A stretch of 64,000 nt of DNA from Providencia vermicola (lineage in GTDB: Bacteria > Pseudomonadota > Gammaproteobacteria > Enterobacterales > Enterobacteriaceae). The notes beneath the pieces are model-generated. The model ran no database searches. It was not told the DNA's origin and was given only the letters and a program-made list of their open reading frames with translations. The position numbers were made by a program, and so were the translations under genes. Below, one piece after another: positions 26,008-36,889 of this stretch (position 1 is the first letter of the stretch; each line of letters opens with the position of its first letter). The DNA is taken from NCBI RefSeq assembly GCF_020381325.1, contig NZ_JAGSPI010000003.1, forward strand, positions 62,001 through 126,000, in the 5' to 3' direction.

Positions 26008-26988
26008 TTATTCATTTAAAAGCTTCGTTGCCGTATCAAAATCAGTGATTAAAACATCAAGAAGACCCGATTTTAAAGATGCAACAATACCTTGATATTT
26101 TTCCTCACCACCAGCAACACCTATCACTTTTTTAGTATTTCTCAGCTGTTCACTGGTGATACCGAAACCATAGTTTGTCATCGGGCTTGCTAAAATTTCA
26201 CCTTTGCTATTCACAAGGGTAATGCAGATATCAGCTGCAATATCTTGGTTAATCAATGGAGTACTCCAAGATTTAGGAAAAATATCATATAAGCTGGAAG
26301 AGCCCGACTTCCAGTCCCCAATCCCCGTTATAATAACATCTAAGTTTGAATAAAATTTCTGAGTTTCCATCACCGCTTGATCTTCACAGAGTTTCTGTGC
26401 GAGACTTTTATCATCCACCCACATTGGCACATACATTGGATAGGCTTTCCCTTGAGAAACAGACGCTATTTTATGAATTAAATCAATGGGCCCTTGACTA
26501 AATTCAATGCCTGGATGAACGCCTGAAAGTTGGACAACATCCAAAGGTGGTAATGACTCAAGTTGACTCACTGTACTTGATAATACCCTTCCCCAAGCGA
26601 CTCCCAGCTTCATCCCTTCTTTTAGATTTTTTGTTAGGTACTGCGCTGTGATGCCACCAAGTTTTGCGTTTAATTGTTCCTGAGAAGACCAAGAGTCAGA
26701 GATAGAGAGAATAACTGTATCGTGTAAATTGTATTTTTCACATAAGTTTCGAGTTATCTCTTCGTCTAAGACTTGTTGCTTAGGAAAAATGAATTTAACG
26801 TAACCTTGCTCTATAGATTCATCAATCAGCCTAGCTACTTTAAAGCGAGACACACCAAGCTCTTCCGCTATTTCAATTTTAGTTTTCATTTCTGAAAAAT
26901 AACGTTTAGCAACAAAGGAATAAATGTATCGAGGATCAGAGTGCTGCCAGCGATTTTTCATTTTTTGTTCGGGCATCATAGACTCCAT
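26008..26988 (-). CDS. SorC family transcriptional regulator (cluster B)
   Basis: This 326-residue protein has an N-terminal helix-turn-helix (TKIEIAEELGVSRFKVARLI, about residues 36-55). The C-terminal SorC sugar-binding domain has LGVAWGRVLSSTVSQL, a ligand loop in VVQLSGVHPG, the ITGIGDW motif and the ending VIGVAGGEEKYQGIVASLK. SorC regulators control neighbouring sugar and polyol operons in response to phosphorylated substrate. It is convergent with cluster B and is its likely regulator. Internal ATGs at 26979 and 26976 follow GGAG and may be the true start. Confidence 0.83.
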   Translation of the reverse strand: MESMMPEQKMKNRWQHSDPRYIYSFVAKRYFSEMKTKIEIAEELGVSRFKVARLIDESIEQGYVKFIFPKQQVLDEEITRNLCEKYNLHDTVILSISDSWSSQEQLNAKLGGITAQYLTKNLKEGMKLGVAWGRVLSSTVSQLESLPPLDVVQLSGVHPGIEFSQGPIDLIHKIASVSQGKAYPMYVPMWVDDKSLAQKLCEDQAVMETQKFYSNLDVIITGIGDWKSGSSSLYDIFPKSWSTPLINQDIAADICITLVNSKGEILASPMTNYGFGITSEQLRNTKKVIGVAGGEEKYQGIVASLKSGLLDVLITDFDTATKLLNE

Positions 26989-27482
26989 TATGGATTTAAG
27001 TGGTACAAATAAATAGGCGATAACATTATTGCCAAGATATTTTTTATCAAAAGAGTATACGTTTTTATGCTCATAAGGTAAATCTGAAGTGCCATAGTTA
27101 GTTTAGTACCTTTAATAGAGTCTGCGCTCATATTTTGAAATGCAACACGACAAAACTTAAAGATATTAATAAATTAACATTTAATTACCCAAATTAAAGT
27201 AGCTAAAAACTATCCTGCTATTGAGCCTAAATTTTTTAGAGGAAAAGTCACTTTTACTGAATTGTTAGGTTACTGCAATGAAAGGTGAATCTATCACGAA
27301 AATAATTATTCATTTAGATGTAATCTATTTATGCTTAAGGGGAGCTTAGTCTTCTCTTAGCCCAAAGCCCCCGGTCAGATTTAGTAATGTACTGAGAAAA
27401 AATTGTTAAATCTAAATCAACTAACACATTCAACTTGTGCTTGACGCTGCTAATTAGTGCCAGATACGGCAAGCTATAAAAA
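26989..27482. other. Gene-free region between the SorC regulator and guaA
   Basis: About 490 bases of AT-rich DNA hold the regulator promoter. Two GCTCAT half-sites (near 27069 and 27126) resemble the cores of the cluster A palindromes. An inverted repeat AGATTTA...TAAATCT spans about 27378-27413. A 23-codon frame starting near 27278 has no support as a gene. The location just past the guaA 3' end, a known island insertion site, is noteworthy. Confidence 0.45.
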
Positions 27483-27509
27483 CAAAAAAGCCCACTTTTA
27501 CATGGGCTT
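27483..27509 (-). terminator. Rho-independent terminator of guaBA
   Basis: AAGCCCA and TGGGCTT pair around TGTAAAAG. On the minus strand TTTTTTG follows, 46 bases beyond the guaA stop. Confidence 0.8.
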
Positions 27510-27555
27510 AAGTTGTTATTTTGCCAGTCAGTGCCAGCTGATTCTTATTGGGGGA

Positions 27556-29133
27556 TTATTCCCACTCAATTGTCGCAGGTGGCTTGCCGCTGATATCATA
27601 AACCACGCGGGAAATACCATTAACCTCATTGATGATGCGGTTAGAAACGCGGCCTAAGAAATCGTATGGTAAGTGTGCCCAATGAGCTGTCATAAAGTCG
27701 ATGGTTTCAACTGCACGCAGTGAAACAACCCAGTCATATTTACGGCCATCGCCCATAACGCCAACAGAGCGAACAGGTAAGAACACAGTGAATGCTTGGC
27801 TAACCTTATGATATAAATCAGCTTTATGCAGTTCTTCGATAAAGATAGCATCTGCACGGCGCAGTAAGTCACAGTACTCTTTCTTCACTTCACCTAATAC
27901 ACGAACCCCTAAACCTGGGCCTGGGAATGGGTGACGATATAACATGTCATAAGGTAGGCCTAACTCTAAGCCAATTTTACGCACTTCGTCTTTGAACAGC
28001 TCTTTTAATGGCTCCACTAAGCCAAGTTTCATATCATCTGGCAATCCACCCACATTGTGGTGAGATTTAATGACGTGCGCTTTGCCTGTTGCAGAAGCTG
28101 CTGATTCAATAACGTCTGGGTAGATAGTCCCTTGAGCTAACCACTTGATATTTGGTAGTTTAGATGATTCTTCATCGAAAACTTCGATAAATACATGGCC
28201 AATTTTCTTACGTTTCGCTTCTGGATCGCTGATCCCTGCAAGGGCATTTAAGAAACGGTCTTCCGCTTTGGCATGAACAATGTTTAGGTCAAATTTACCT
28301 TCAAACATCTCCATCACTTGATCAGCTTCGTTTAAACGTAATAAACCGTTGTCGACGAAGACGCACGTTAAGCGTTTACCAATAGCGCGATTTAACAGTA
28401 AAGCGGTAACTGAAGAATCAACACCGCCTGACAATGCCAGCAATACGTGGTCATCACCGATTTGCTCTTTCAAGCGCGCAACAGTGTCTTCGATAATCGC
28501 AGCAGGTGTCCATAATGCATCACACTGGCAAATATCTTGAACGAAACGTTTTAAGATGTTTAAACCTTGGTGTGTATGCGTCACTTCTGGGTGGAACTGC
28601 ACTCCGTAGAATTTTTTCTCTTCGTTTGCCATGATGGCATATGGGCAGCTTGGGGTGCTTGCGATGGTTTTAAAATCCGCAGGGATAGCCGTTACTTTGT
28701 CGCCATGGCTCATCCACACGTCTAAAACAGGTTTGCCCGCTTCATTGAGAGAGTCTTTGATATCGCGGAATAATTCACATTGTTCAGTGATTTCAACGTT
28801 TGCATAGCCAAACTCACGTTCACCTGAAACTTCAACAGCCCCACCGAGTTGCATGGACATGGTTTGCATGCCATAGCAGATACCTAATACTGGCACGCCT
28901 GCATTGAAGACATAGTCGGGTGCTCGTGGGCTATCATTCTCAGTCGTACTTTCTGGGCCACCAGAAAGAATAATACCATTTGGATTAAATTCTCGAATTT
29001 GCTCTTCTGTAACGTCCCACGCCCAGAGTTCACAATAAACGCCAATTTCACGGATACGGCGGGCAATCAGCTGTGTATATTGCGAACCGAAGTCAAGGAT
29101 AAGGATGCGATGCTTATGGATATTTGTTGTCAT
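27556..29133 (-). CDS. guaA: GMP synthase (glutamine-hydrolysing)
   Basis: This 525-residue enzyme converts XMP to GMP. The N-terminal class I glutamine amidotransferase has the nucleophile in [11 protein letters not shown] and the His-Glu of FHPEVTHT. The ATP pyrophosphatase domain carries [16 protein letters not shown], and the dimerisation domain ends in [11 protein letters not shown] at 29133 reproduces the E. coli N-terminus ([17 protein letters not shown]); 21 further upstream codons have no support. It is the second gene of guaBA. Confidence 0.96.
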   Translation of the reverse strand: MTTNIHKHRILILDFGSQYTQLIARRIREIGVYCELWAWDVTEEQIREFNPNGIILSGGPESTTENDSPRAPDYVFNAGVPVLGICYGMQTMSMQLGGAVEVSGEREFGYANVEITEQCELFRDIKDSLNEAGKPVLDVWMSHGDKVTAIPADFKTIASTPSCPYAIMANEEKKFYGVQFHPEVTHTHQGLNILKRFVQDICQCDALWTPAAIIEDTVARLKEQIGDDHVLLALSGGVDSSVTALLLNRAIGKRLTCVFVDNGLLRLNEADQVMEMFEGKFDLNIVHAKAEDRFLNALAGISDPEAKRKKIGHVFIEVFDEESSKLPNIKWLAQGTIYPDVIESAASATGKAHVIKSHHNVGGLPDDMKLGLVEPLKELFKDEVRKIGLELGLPYDMLYRHPFPGPGLGVRVLGEVKKEYCDLLRRADAIFIEELHKADLYHKVSQAFTVFLPVRSVGVMGDGRKYDWVVSLRAVETIDFMTAHWAHLPYDFLGRVSNRIINEVNGISRVVYDISGKPPATIEWE

Positions 29134-29217
29134 TTGAGGAGAATTCCAAAAATTCAAGTCAAAAATAAAAATTGGTGATGTGCAGTACATCAGCACACCA
29201 CCCTGTAAAGTTATCGG

Positions 29218-30738
<1,521 letters not shown>

Positions 30739-30747
30739 TTATACACA

Positions 30748-30763
30748 CCGTAATCGGTTGCTT
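30748..30763 (-). promoter_or_regulatory. Candidate PurR operator upstream of guaB
   Basis: CCGTAATCGGTTGCTT matches 11 of 16 positions of the PurR consensus ACGCAAACGTTTGCGT. It lies about 65-80 bases before the guaB start. guaBA is under PurR control in E. coli. Confidence 0.4.
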
Positions 30764-30855
30764 CCAGCCTTTTTTTGAAAAATTACTTGATAACTCCGAT
30801 AGCTAGGTTAGTATTTAGCGATTAAGTCCTTGTTTTAAAATTTGATCTGGCTCAC

Positions 30856-32232
30856 ATGTCGACATCACAAAATAGTGCAATTTTTTCTGTTAGTAAGCTT
30901 AACCTTGCCGTGCGCGAACTTCTTGATCAGCAAATGGGTCGCATATGGCTAACTGCAGAAATTTCGAATTTTTCCCAGCCTAGTTCAGGTCATTGGTATC
31001 TGACGCTGAAAGATGACCGTGCGCAAGTTCGTGCGGCGATGTTCCGTGGGCAAAATGCACGAGTGACCTTCCGTCCGCAAAATGGGCAACAGGTTTTAGT
31101 TCGCGCCACCGTCACCTTGTATGAACCCCGCGGTGACTATCAGTTAATTATCGAAAGCATGCAACCTGCGGGTGAAGGGTTATTACAGCAACGTTTCGAA
31201 TTGCTAAAACAAACACTCAGCGCACAAGGTTTATTCGATACACTGCATAAAAAACCGTTACCCAGCCCAGCAAAATGCGTGGGGATTATCACCTCTGCAA
31301 CGGGTGCGGCTTTGCACGATATTTTAAATATTCTTCGACGCCGTGACCCTTCACTGCCGATTGTGATCTACCCCACTGCGGTTCAAGGGGATCTCGCCCC
31401 TGCTCAAATCGCACGTATGATTGAATTAGCAAATTTACGCCGTGAATGTGATGTATTGATTGTTGGCCGTGGTGGTGGTTCATTAGAAGATTTATGGGCA
31501 TTTAATGAGGAAATTGTCGCAAGAGCGATATTTTCGAGCCAATTACCCATCATCAGCGCCGTAGGCCATGAAACTGACGTCACCATTGCAGATTATGTGG
31601 CGGATGTGAGAGCACCGACACCATCCGCTGCCGCGGAACTGGTTAGTCGTAACCAACAAGAAATGCTCCGCCAGATAAAATCGGCACAACAACACCTTGA
31701 AATGGCGATGGACTATTACATCGCAGGGCAACAGCAACGTTTTGCTAAGCTTCATCACCGTTTACAACAGCAACACCCGCAATTACGTTTAGCAAGACAA
31801 CATAATCAGTTGAATTTATTGCAACAAAAACTTGCACAGTCAATGACTCGTCAATTGCAAACTGCCACATTTAAATTTGATAGAGCCAATCGTAGTCTGC
31901 AACAAAACGATTTACGACCACAATTACAAAAGCAACAGCGCCACTTACAACAAGTGCAATACCATTTGCAAAATATGATGACGCAATTAGTGAACAGTTA
32001 CAGGCAACGTTTTGCAGTAGCGTGCTCAAAAATGGAAGCTGTTAGCCCATTAGCAACACTGGCTCGTGGCTTTAGCATTAGCGAAGCACCTGATGGCGCA
32101 GTTTTGAAAAAAACGACCCAAGTTAAACTGGGACAACAGCTACGTACACGCTTAAATGATGGCTGGGTAGAAAGTGAAATTACCCATATTGAAAAAGTGA
32201 AAGCAAAACGCTCAACGAAAAAACCAAATTAG
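30856..32232 (+). CDS. xseA: Exodeoxyribonuclease VII large subunit
   Basis: This 458-residue nuclease subunit degrades single-stranded DNA with XseB. An N-terminal OB-fold domain (about residues 10-110, with [18 protein letters not shown]) precedes the catalytic domain, which has [34 protein letters not shown] and [18 protein letters not shown] long Gln-rich helical segment (about 275-390) forms the coiled coil. The length fits the family. It is divergent from guaB. Confidence 0.95.
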   Translation: MSTSQNSAIFSVSKLNLAVRELLDQQMGRIWLTAEISNFSQPSSGHWYLTLKDDRAQVRAAMFRGQNARVTFRPQNGQQVLVRATVTLYEPRGDYQLIIESMQPAGEGLLQQRFELLKQTLSAQGLFDTLHKKPLPSPAKCVGIITSATGAALHDILNILRRRDPSLPIVIYPTAVQGDLAPAQIARMIELANLRRECDVLIVGRGGGSLEDLWAFNEEIVARAIFSSQLPIISAVGHETDVTIADYVADVRAPTPSAAAELVSRNQQEMLRQIKSAQQHLEMAMDYYIAGQQQRFAKLHHRLQQQHPQLRLARQHNQLNLLQQKLAQSMTRQLQTATFKFDRANRSLQQNDLRPQLQKQQRHLQQVQYHLQNMMTQLVNSYRQRFAVACSKMEAVSPLATLARGFSISEAPDGAVLKKTTQVKLGQQLRTRLNDGWVESEITHIEKVKAKRSTKKPN

Positions 32233-32239
32233 CCGTTTT

Positions 32240-32273
32240 ATGGGTTTCATCTTATTAGTTTGATGAAACCCAT
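32240..32273. terminator. Hairpin between convergent xseA and haem receptor gene
   Basis: ATGGGTTTCATC and GATGAAACCCAT form a perfect twelve-base stem around a ten-base loop. Only short T/A tracts follow on either side, so it is a probable bidirectional but weak terminator. Confidence 0.6.
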
Positions 32274-32286
32274 ATTTAAACCATAA

Positions 32287-34548
32287 TTAGAAACGAACTT
32301 GCCCACCAAGCATATAAGTGCGCCCTCTTCCCGTTTCATTATTTCTGCCTCGCTCCTCCATAATTGCACCAGAGTTAGCTCGGTTTAACACATCGGTATA
32401 GTTTTTATTTGTTACGTTGTTCACTGTCATCATCAATTTGACGTTTTTACTGATGTCATAATCTGCATATAAATCAATAATTGTCGGTTGTTTTTCATAT
32501 TTTTCTGTCATGGCATCGCCATTTTGGTCACCATCAGGAATAGGGCTGATACGCTTAGAGGGGCCTGTCCATGTAATGGTTGATCCAAGTGTTAGCTTCT
32601 CATCAAATAACCGTACGCCTGAATCCAACGTGACATAGTATTCTGGTAATTGCGTAAAGTCCCCTGCACTAAATACCGATGTACTATTGATAGAAACAGG
32701 CTGTTTTCCTGACTCTTTTGTATAAGAAATCATGGAATAAAATACACCTGCGTCATAGTTAGCTTGTAGCTCATATCCACGTAAATTCACGTCTCTAGGG
32801 TCATTAACATACATATCTGCACGTTGAAATATATCAGGATTTTCTTTATCCCAAACATCATCATTAATCAAGCACCAGTCAAACTCTTCTTGTGAGGTTG
32901 CTCTACATAGCATAAAAGATTTGCTTGTAATGTAATCTTTAACCTGAGTATGGAACCACAATGCTTTTAGGTTAAACTGGTCACCTTCCATGACTAAATC
33001 AGGCTTAAAGCTATTAAACCCAACTTGCCATGTTTTCGCTTTTTCGCCTTTTAAGAATGGATTCATGCTTTGTCCCCCATTTTGAGAGAAAAAAACCTCT
33101 TGTGAATTAGGGGCTCGCATTGAGTGCGCATAGCTCACGAAAGGTTGAAACTCAGGGATAATTTGTGCAGATAACAAAATACCTGGGTTAAGACCACTGT
33201 CACGTATATTCAACGTGCTGGCTTCTTGTGGAAAGCATTTTTCGGTTGCATCACACGCTGGTTTATAACCTTTAACTTTATAGTTCATATAATTAAGGTC
33301 AAATATCGCCGTATAAATATCATACTTTGCTTCTAGCTGAGTATATGCACTCGCGATATCTTGCGTACCACTCGGTGAAAATGGGTTATAAATCTGAGTG
33401 TTTGGGTCTTCAACGGGTTGAGATGTCTTTTGGTATTTGGTTTTCATCAATTTAGAACCAACCTGCCACTGAAAATCCATATCTCCATAAGAAAAATGGC
33501 TGGTATTTGATAGATTAATGCTATCGGATTTATTTTCAGAGACGGCATCTCTAAAAGCCCCACCCACAGGATCACCTTGGAATTTCTGTTTATTATTTCC
33601 ATGGCTTGCCAAAACTTCTACGTCAATTAATTCGTTTAATGGCGTGTATTTATATTTGACATAGTAATCTTCACTATCAATCTTTCTGCTCGTTAATTTA
33701 TTTTGTAAAAAACGCCCACTAAATTCTAATTCATGACTATCACTGGGTTTATATTTTAATTTAGCTAATTGAGATTGTGGTTTTTGTTTGAATGAGGGAT
33801 CTGTTGCAAATTCATCGCTATCAAATCCATCCCCATTTTTATAACTTCCAGGAATGTTATGACCACTAACCGCAATTAAACCGCCAAAGTATCCATCGCT
33901 ATCATTTAATAATGTTTTCCCTGCAACAGAAACCATGCCGTTATAACCAAGGCCGTTATCTCCCCAACTTGCTTTACTACGTAGCCCATATAAATTATCT
34001 TTAAAAATAACATCATCAATACTAATAGTACGAAAGTTAGCACTTCCCGCTAGTGCATTGATACTATTACTGCCATTGAGCTGCCCTTTTTCCACTTCTA
34101 CAGCAACAATAAAATTAGGGTCAATTAATGAGCCAAAATCATTATTGGGTTGCATTCCGTGGGTATATTTACTTGGAGAAATACCATAATAGCTTTGCGT
34201 CACGCCATCAACCATCATATTAACGCGCCCAAAACCACTCAGGCCACGAATGTTCACATTGATAGTGCCTTGGCTGCCATCCATTTGGGTGTACGTCCCT
34301 GGCATAGTACGGATAATTTTATCCATACCTTGTAACTTATTTTCAGTTCCAACAGCACTGTAAGCACCTGGTTTTTCCAGTGCTTTAACCAAAGGCGTTT
34401 GTTTTTGCGCGCCTGAGACTTTTAATTGGCTAAATTTAACAACCTTTTCTTTGCCTTGATTTTCTTGCTGTGTATTTTCAGCGAAAGCAATACCCTGAAC
34501 GCCAGTAAAAACCATACTCGCACTCAATATTATTATTTTATTTTTCAT
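32287..34548 (-). CDS. TonB-dependent haem/haemoglobin receptor
   Basis: This 753-residue outer-membrane protein has a signal peptide (cleavage near AFA, about residue 23). The plug domain (about residues 50-190, with TINVNIRGLSGFGRVNMMVDGV) precedes a 22-strand barrel ending in the terminal phenylalanine GQVRF. The segment HSMRAPNSQEVFF followed by MNPFLKGEKA corresponds to the FRAP and NPNL boxes of haem receptors, with substitutions. ILNV-type TonB box is not obvious, though KVVKFSQLKV near residue 35 is a candidate. It is the last gene of the haem cluster and is separated from the peptidase gene by a hairpin. The exact ligand is unknown. Confidence 0.85.
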   Translation of the reverse strand: MKNKIIILSASMVFTGVQGIAFAENTQQENQGKEKVVKFSQLKVSGAQKQTPLVKALEKPGAYSAVGTENKLQGMDKIIRTMPGTYTQMDGSQGTINVNIRGLSGFGRVNMMVDGVTQSYYGISPSKYTHGMQPNNDFGSLIDPNFIVAVEVEKGQLNGSNSINALAGSANFRTISIDDVIFKDNLYGLRSKASWGDNGLGYNGMVSVAGKTLLNDSDGYFGGLIAVSGHNIPGSYKNGDGFDSDEFATDPSFKQKPQSQLAKLKYKPSDSHELEFSGRFLQNKLTSRKIDSEDYYVKYKYTPLNELIDVEVLASHGNNKQKFQGDPVGGAFRDAVSENKSDSINLSNTSHFSYGDMDFQWQVGSKLMKTKYQKTSQPVEDPNTQIYNPFSPSGTQDIASAYTQLEAKYDIYTAIFDLNYMNYKVKGYKPACDATEKCFPQEASTLNIRDSGLNPGILLSAQIIPEFQPFVSYAHSMRAPNSQEVFFSQNGGQSMNPFLKGEKAKTWQVGFNSFKPDLVMEGDQFNLKALWFHTQVKDYITSKSFMLCRATSQEEFDWCLINDDVWDKENPDIFQRADMYVNDPRDVNLRGYELQANYDAGVFYSMISYTKESGKQPVSINSTSVFSAGDFTQLPEYYVTLDSGVRLFDEKLTLGSTITWTGPSKRISPIPDGDQNGDAMTEKYEKQPTIIDLYADYDISKNVKLMMTVNNVTNKNYTDVLNRANSGAIMEERGRNNETGRGRTYMLGGQVRF

Positions 34549-34611
34549 TTAAACCATTCCTGTAAACGCAATATTTCTATTCACGCCCACAGTGCATTCC
34601 AATATAAAAAA

Positions 34612-34641
34612 GATAAATTCAATTCCCATAATTGAATTATC
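34612..34641. repeat. Near-perfect inverted repeat upstream of the receptor gene
   Basis: GATAAATTCAATT and AATTGAATTATC are inverted copies differing by one inserted base, around CCCAT. It lies 64-93 bases before the receptor start and could be an operator or hairpin. It does not match a Fur box well. Confidence 0.5.
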
Positions 34642-34652
34642 AAAAAATGTTT

Positions 34653-34682
34653 CCCCCTAAATACATTCATACATTTAGGGGG
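34653..34682 (-). terminator. Hairpin after the oligopeptidase gene
   Basis: CCCCCTAAAT and ATTTAGGGGG form a ten-base stem. On the minus strand it is followed by AAACATTTTTT, so it may attenuate transcription between the peptidase and receptor genes. Confidence 0.55.
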
Positions 34683-34702
34683 TTATTATTAGATTGAATA
34701 AA

Positions 34703-36877
34703 TTATTTTAAATAAGGAAAGTATTTAGCTTTATCTTCTAGCATTAAAAGAAAACTGTAATCCAGAGCTATATCATCAAGTGCATTAAAACGCCCAGATT
34801 TACCGCCGTGCCCTGCGTTCATGTTAGTTTCTAATAATAATAAAGAATTGCCTTGTTTCATGTCGCGTAATTTTGCCACCCATTTAGCGGGTTCCCAATA
34901 TTGAACTTGAGAATCATGCAGGCCTGTAGTGACCAACATATGTGGATAACGCTGTGCTTTAATATTATCATAAGGACTATAGGATTTTATGCGCCAATAA
35001 GCCTCTTCATTTTCAGGGTTGCCCCACTCATCATATTCCCCCGTGGTTAATGGAATAGAAGGATCAAGCATTGTCGTCACAACATCCACAAAAGGAACCG
35101 CAGAAACTACCCCTTCATATAACTCAGGTGCCATATTCACAATCGCCCCCATTAATAAGCCACCTGCGCTGCCCCCCATCGCATAAATATGCCCTTTTTT
35201 TCCATAGCCTTGGTCAATAAGCGCATTGGTTGCATCGATAAAGTCAGTGAAGGTATTCATCTTATGAATGGTCTTTCCTTGCAAATACCATTTTTTACCC
35301 AGTTCACCACCACCACGAATATGTGCGATAGCATAGACAAAACCGCGATCTAACAGAGACAATCTTGATGAACTAAATGAAGGGTCTAAACCATAACCAT
35401 ACGCGCCGTAGCCATAAATAAGTAATGGATTTTTACCCTGTTTAAAGAGGTCTTTACGATAAACCAGTGAAACAGGGACTTTTACACCATCATTAGCCGT
35501 TATCCATAAACGTTCACTTTGGTAATTTGCCTTATCAAAATTTTTTATATCCTCTTGTTTTAACAACTGTTTTTCTTGCGTTTGCATATTAATTTCATAC
35601 ACAGAAGACGGTGTAGTCATCGATGAATAGCCATAACGCAATTTGTTCGTATTGGGTTCTGGATTATTTGATATCCATGCCATATACGCAGGGTCGTCAA
35701 ACGTTACATAGTTTTCTTGCTGAGTTTGCCAATCAATTTGGCGAATATTCACCAAACCATTCGCCCGCTCTTCAAGCACTAACCAGTTATTAAAGAGTTC
35801 AAATCCTTCTAAATCAACATCATCGCGAGGAGCAATCAACGTCGACCACGCCGAAAAATCATCGTGTTTTTCTGCGCTGTTATTGGTGTACAAACCAAAT
35901 AATGGGTTTTGATGGTTTGAACGAATATAGAATTTCCCATTAAAATGATCAGGATAGTATTCCACACCCGTTTGACGCGGTTTAAAGGTTTCAATCGCTT
36001 TATCAGGGTGGTTAGCATCGATAAACTGGTATTCTGATGTCTCAGTACTGGTAATGCCAATAAAAATAATATCTTTCGAGGTCGATTTGCTGAGGCTCAC
36101 GTAAAACGTATCATCGTTTTCTTCATACAACAGTTTGTCTTGCGCTTGCTTTGTACCTAGCTGATGGCTAACCACTTGATACGGTAATAACGTTTGCTTG
36201 TCTTTATTCACATAGAATAAAGTTTGGTTATCATTCGCCCAAACAATATTGCCTGATGTATTCATCAACACATCATTTTGCCACTGATTTTCATTAATTT
36301 TACGAAATGAAACAGCGAATTCATTGCGCCCTTGTCTATCCTCTGCAATTGCCATTATCGTGTTATCGGGTGAAATTGTTAACGCCCCCATACGATAATA
36401 TTCTGTACCTTCCGCACGTTGGTTACCATCGACTAAAACAGTCCATTCACCTTGGCTATTTACAGGACGTCTTTCATAAATTGCATAGTTTTTTCCAGCA
36501 ACAACTCGAGTGCGATAAGTATAGCCATTAAAATCGTACGGAACTGACTCGTCATCTTGTTTCATACGTGAGAATAACTCGTCATAAATCTCTTTTTTTA
36601 ATGACTCACCTGATTTAAGCTCTTGCTGTGTATAGGCATTTTCTTGGGTGAGATAGTCAATGACCTCTGGCGCTTTACGCTCGTCATCCCTTAACCAATA
36701 ATAGTTATCGACACGGGTATCACCGTGGATTGTCATCGTATGAGGCTGCTTTTTGGCCATCGGTGCTGTCATTCGTTCCTCCGCAAACACTGCGCTTGTC
36801 TGTAATCCCAATAATGCAATAAGACAAAATTTAACGGCTCTTGATAAGCCTGACAATCTATTTAAGTGCGTTCGCAT
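34703..36877 (-). CDS. Prolyl-oligopeptidase family serine peptidase (oligopeptidase B-like) with signal peptide
   Basis: This 724-residue S9A peptidase has an N-terminal beta-propeller (about residues 40-440) and a C-terminal alpha/beta-hydrolase domain. The catalytic triad is Ser570 (MGGSAGGL), Asp655 (GLHDSQV) and His690 (AGHGGKSG). Oligopeptidase B cleaves short peptides after Arg or Lys. Unlike cytosolic E. coli PtrB, it starts with a signal peptide (hydrophobic about residues 15-30, ending VFAEE), so it should act in the periplasm. It lies 12 bases after the TonB-like gene and shares its operon. Its presence beside a haem receptor suggests trimming of peptides from haem proteins (inference). 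Confidence 0.88.
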   Translation of the reverse strand: MRTHLNRLSGLSRAVKFCLIALLGLQTSAVFAEERMTAPMAKKQPHTMTIHGDTRVDNYYWLRDDERKAPEVIDYLTQENAYTQQELKSGESLKKEIYDELFSRMKQDDESVPYDFNGYTYRTRVVAGKNYAIYERRPVNSQGEWTVLVDGNQRAEGTEYYRMGALTISPDNTIMAIAEDRQGRNEFAVSFRKINENQWQNDVLMNTSGNIVWANDNQTLFYVNKDKQTLLPYQVVSHQLGTKQAQDKLLYEENDDTFYVSLSKSTSKDIIFIGITSTETSEYQFIDANHPDKAIETFKPRQTGVEYYPDHFNGKFYIRSNHQNPLFGLYTNNSAEKHDDFSAWSTLIAPRDDVDLEGFELFNNWLVLEERANGLVNIRQIDWQTQQENYVTFDDPAYMAWISNNPEPNTNKLRYGYSSMTTPSSVYEINMQTQEKQLLKQEDIKNFDKANYQSERLWITANDGVKVPVSLVYRKDLFKQGKNPLLIYGYGAYGYGLDPSFSSSRLSLLDRGFVYAIAHIRGGGELGKKWYLQGKTIHKMNTFTDFIDATNALIDQGYGKKGHIYAMGGSAGGLLMGAIVNMAPELYEGVVSAVPFVDVVTTMLDPSIPLTTGEYDEWGNPENEEAYWRIKSYSPYDNIKAQRYPHMLVTTGLHDSQVQYWEPAKWVAKLRDMKQGNSLLLLETNMNAGHGGKSGRFNALDDIALDYSFLLMLEDKAKYFPYLK

Positions 36878-36889
36878 TTTTTACCCTGA

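Noticed and set aside
27278-27349. 23-codon frame between the SorC-type regulator and guaA
   Set aside because: It has no ribosome-binding site of note and no recognisable product.
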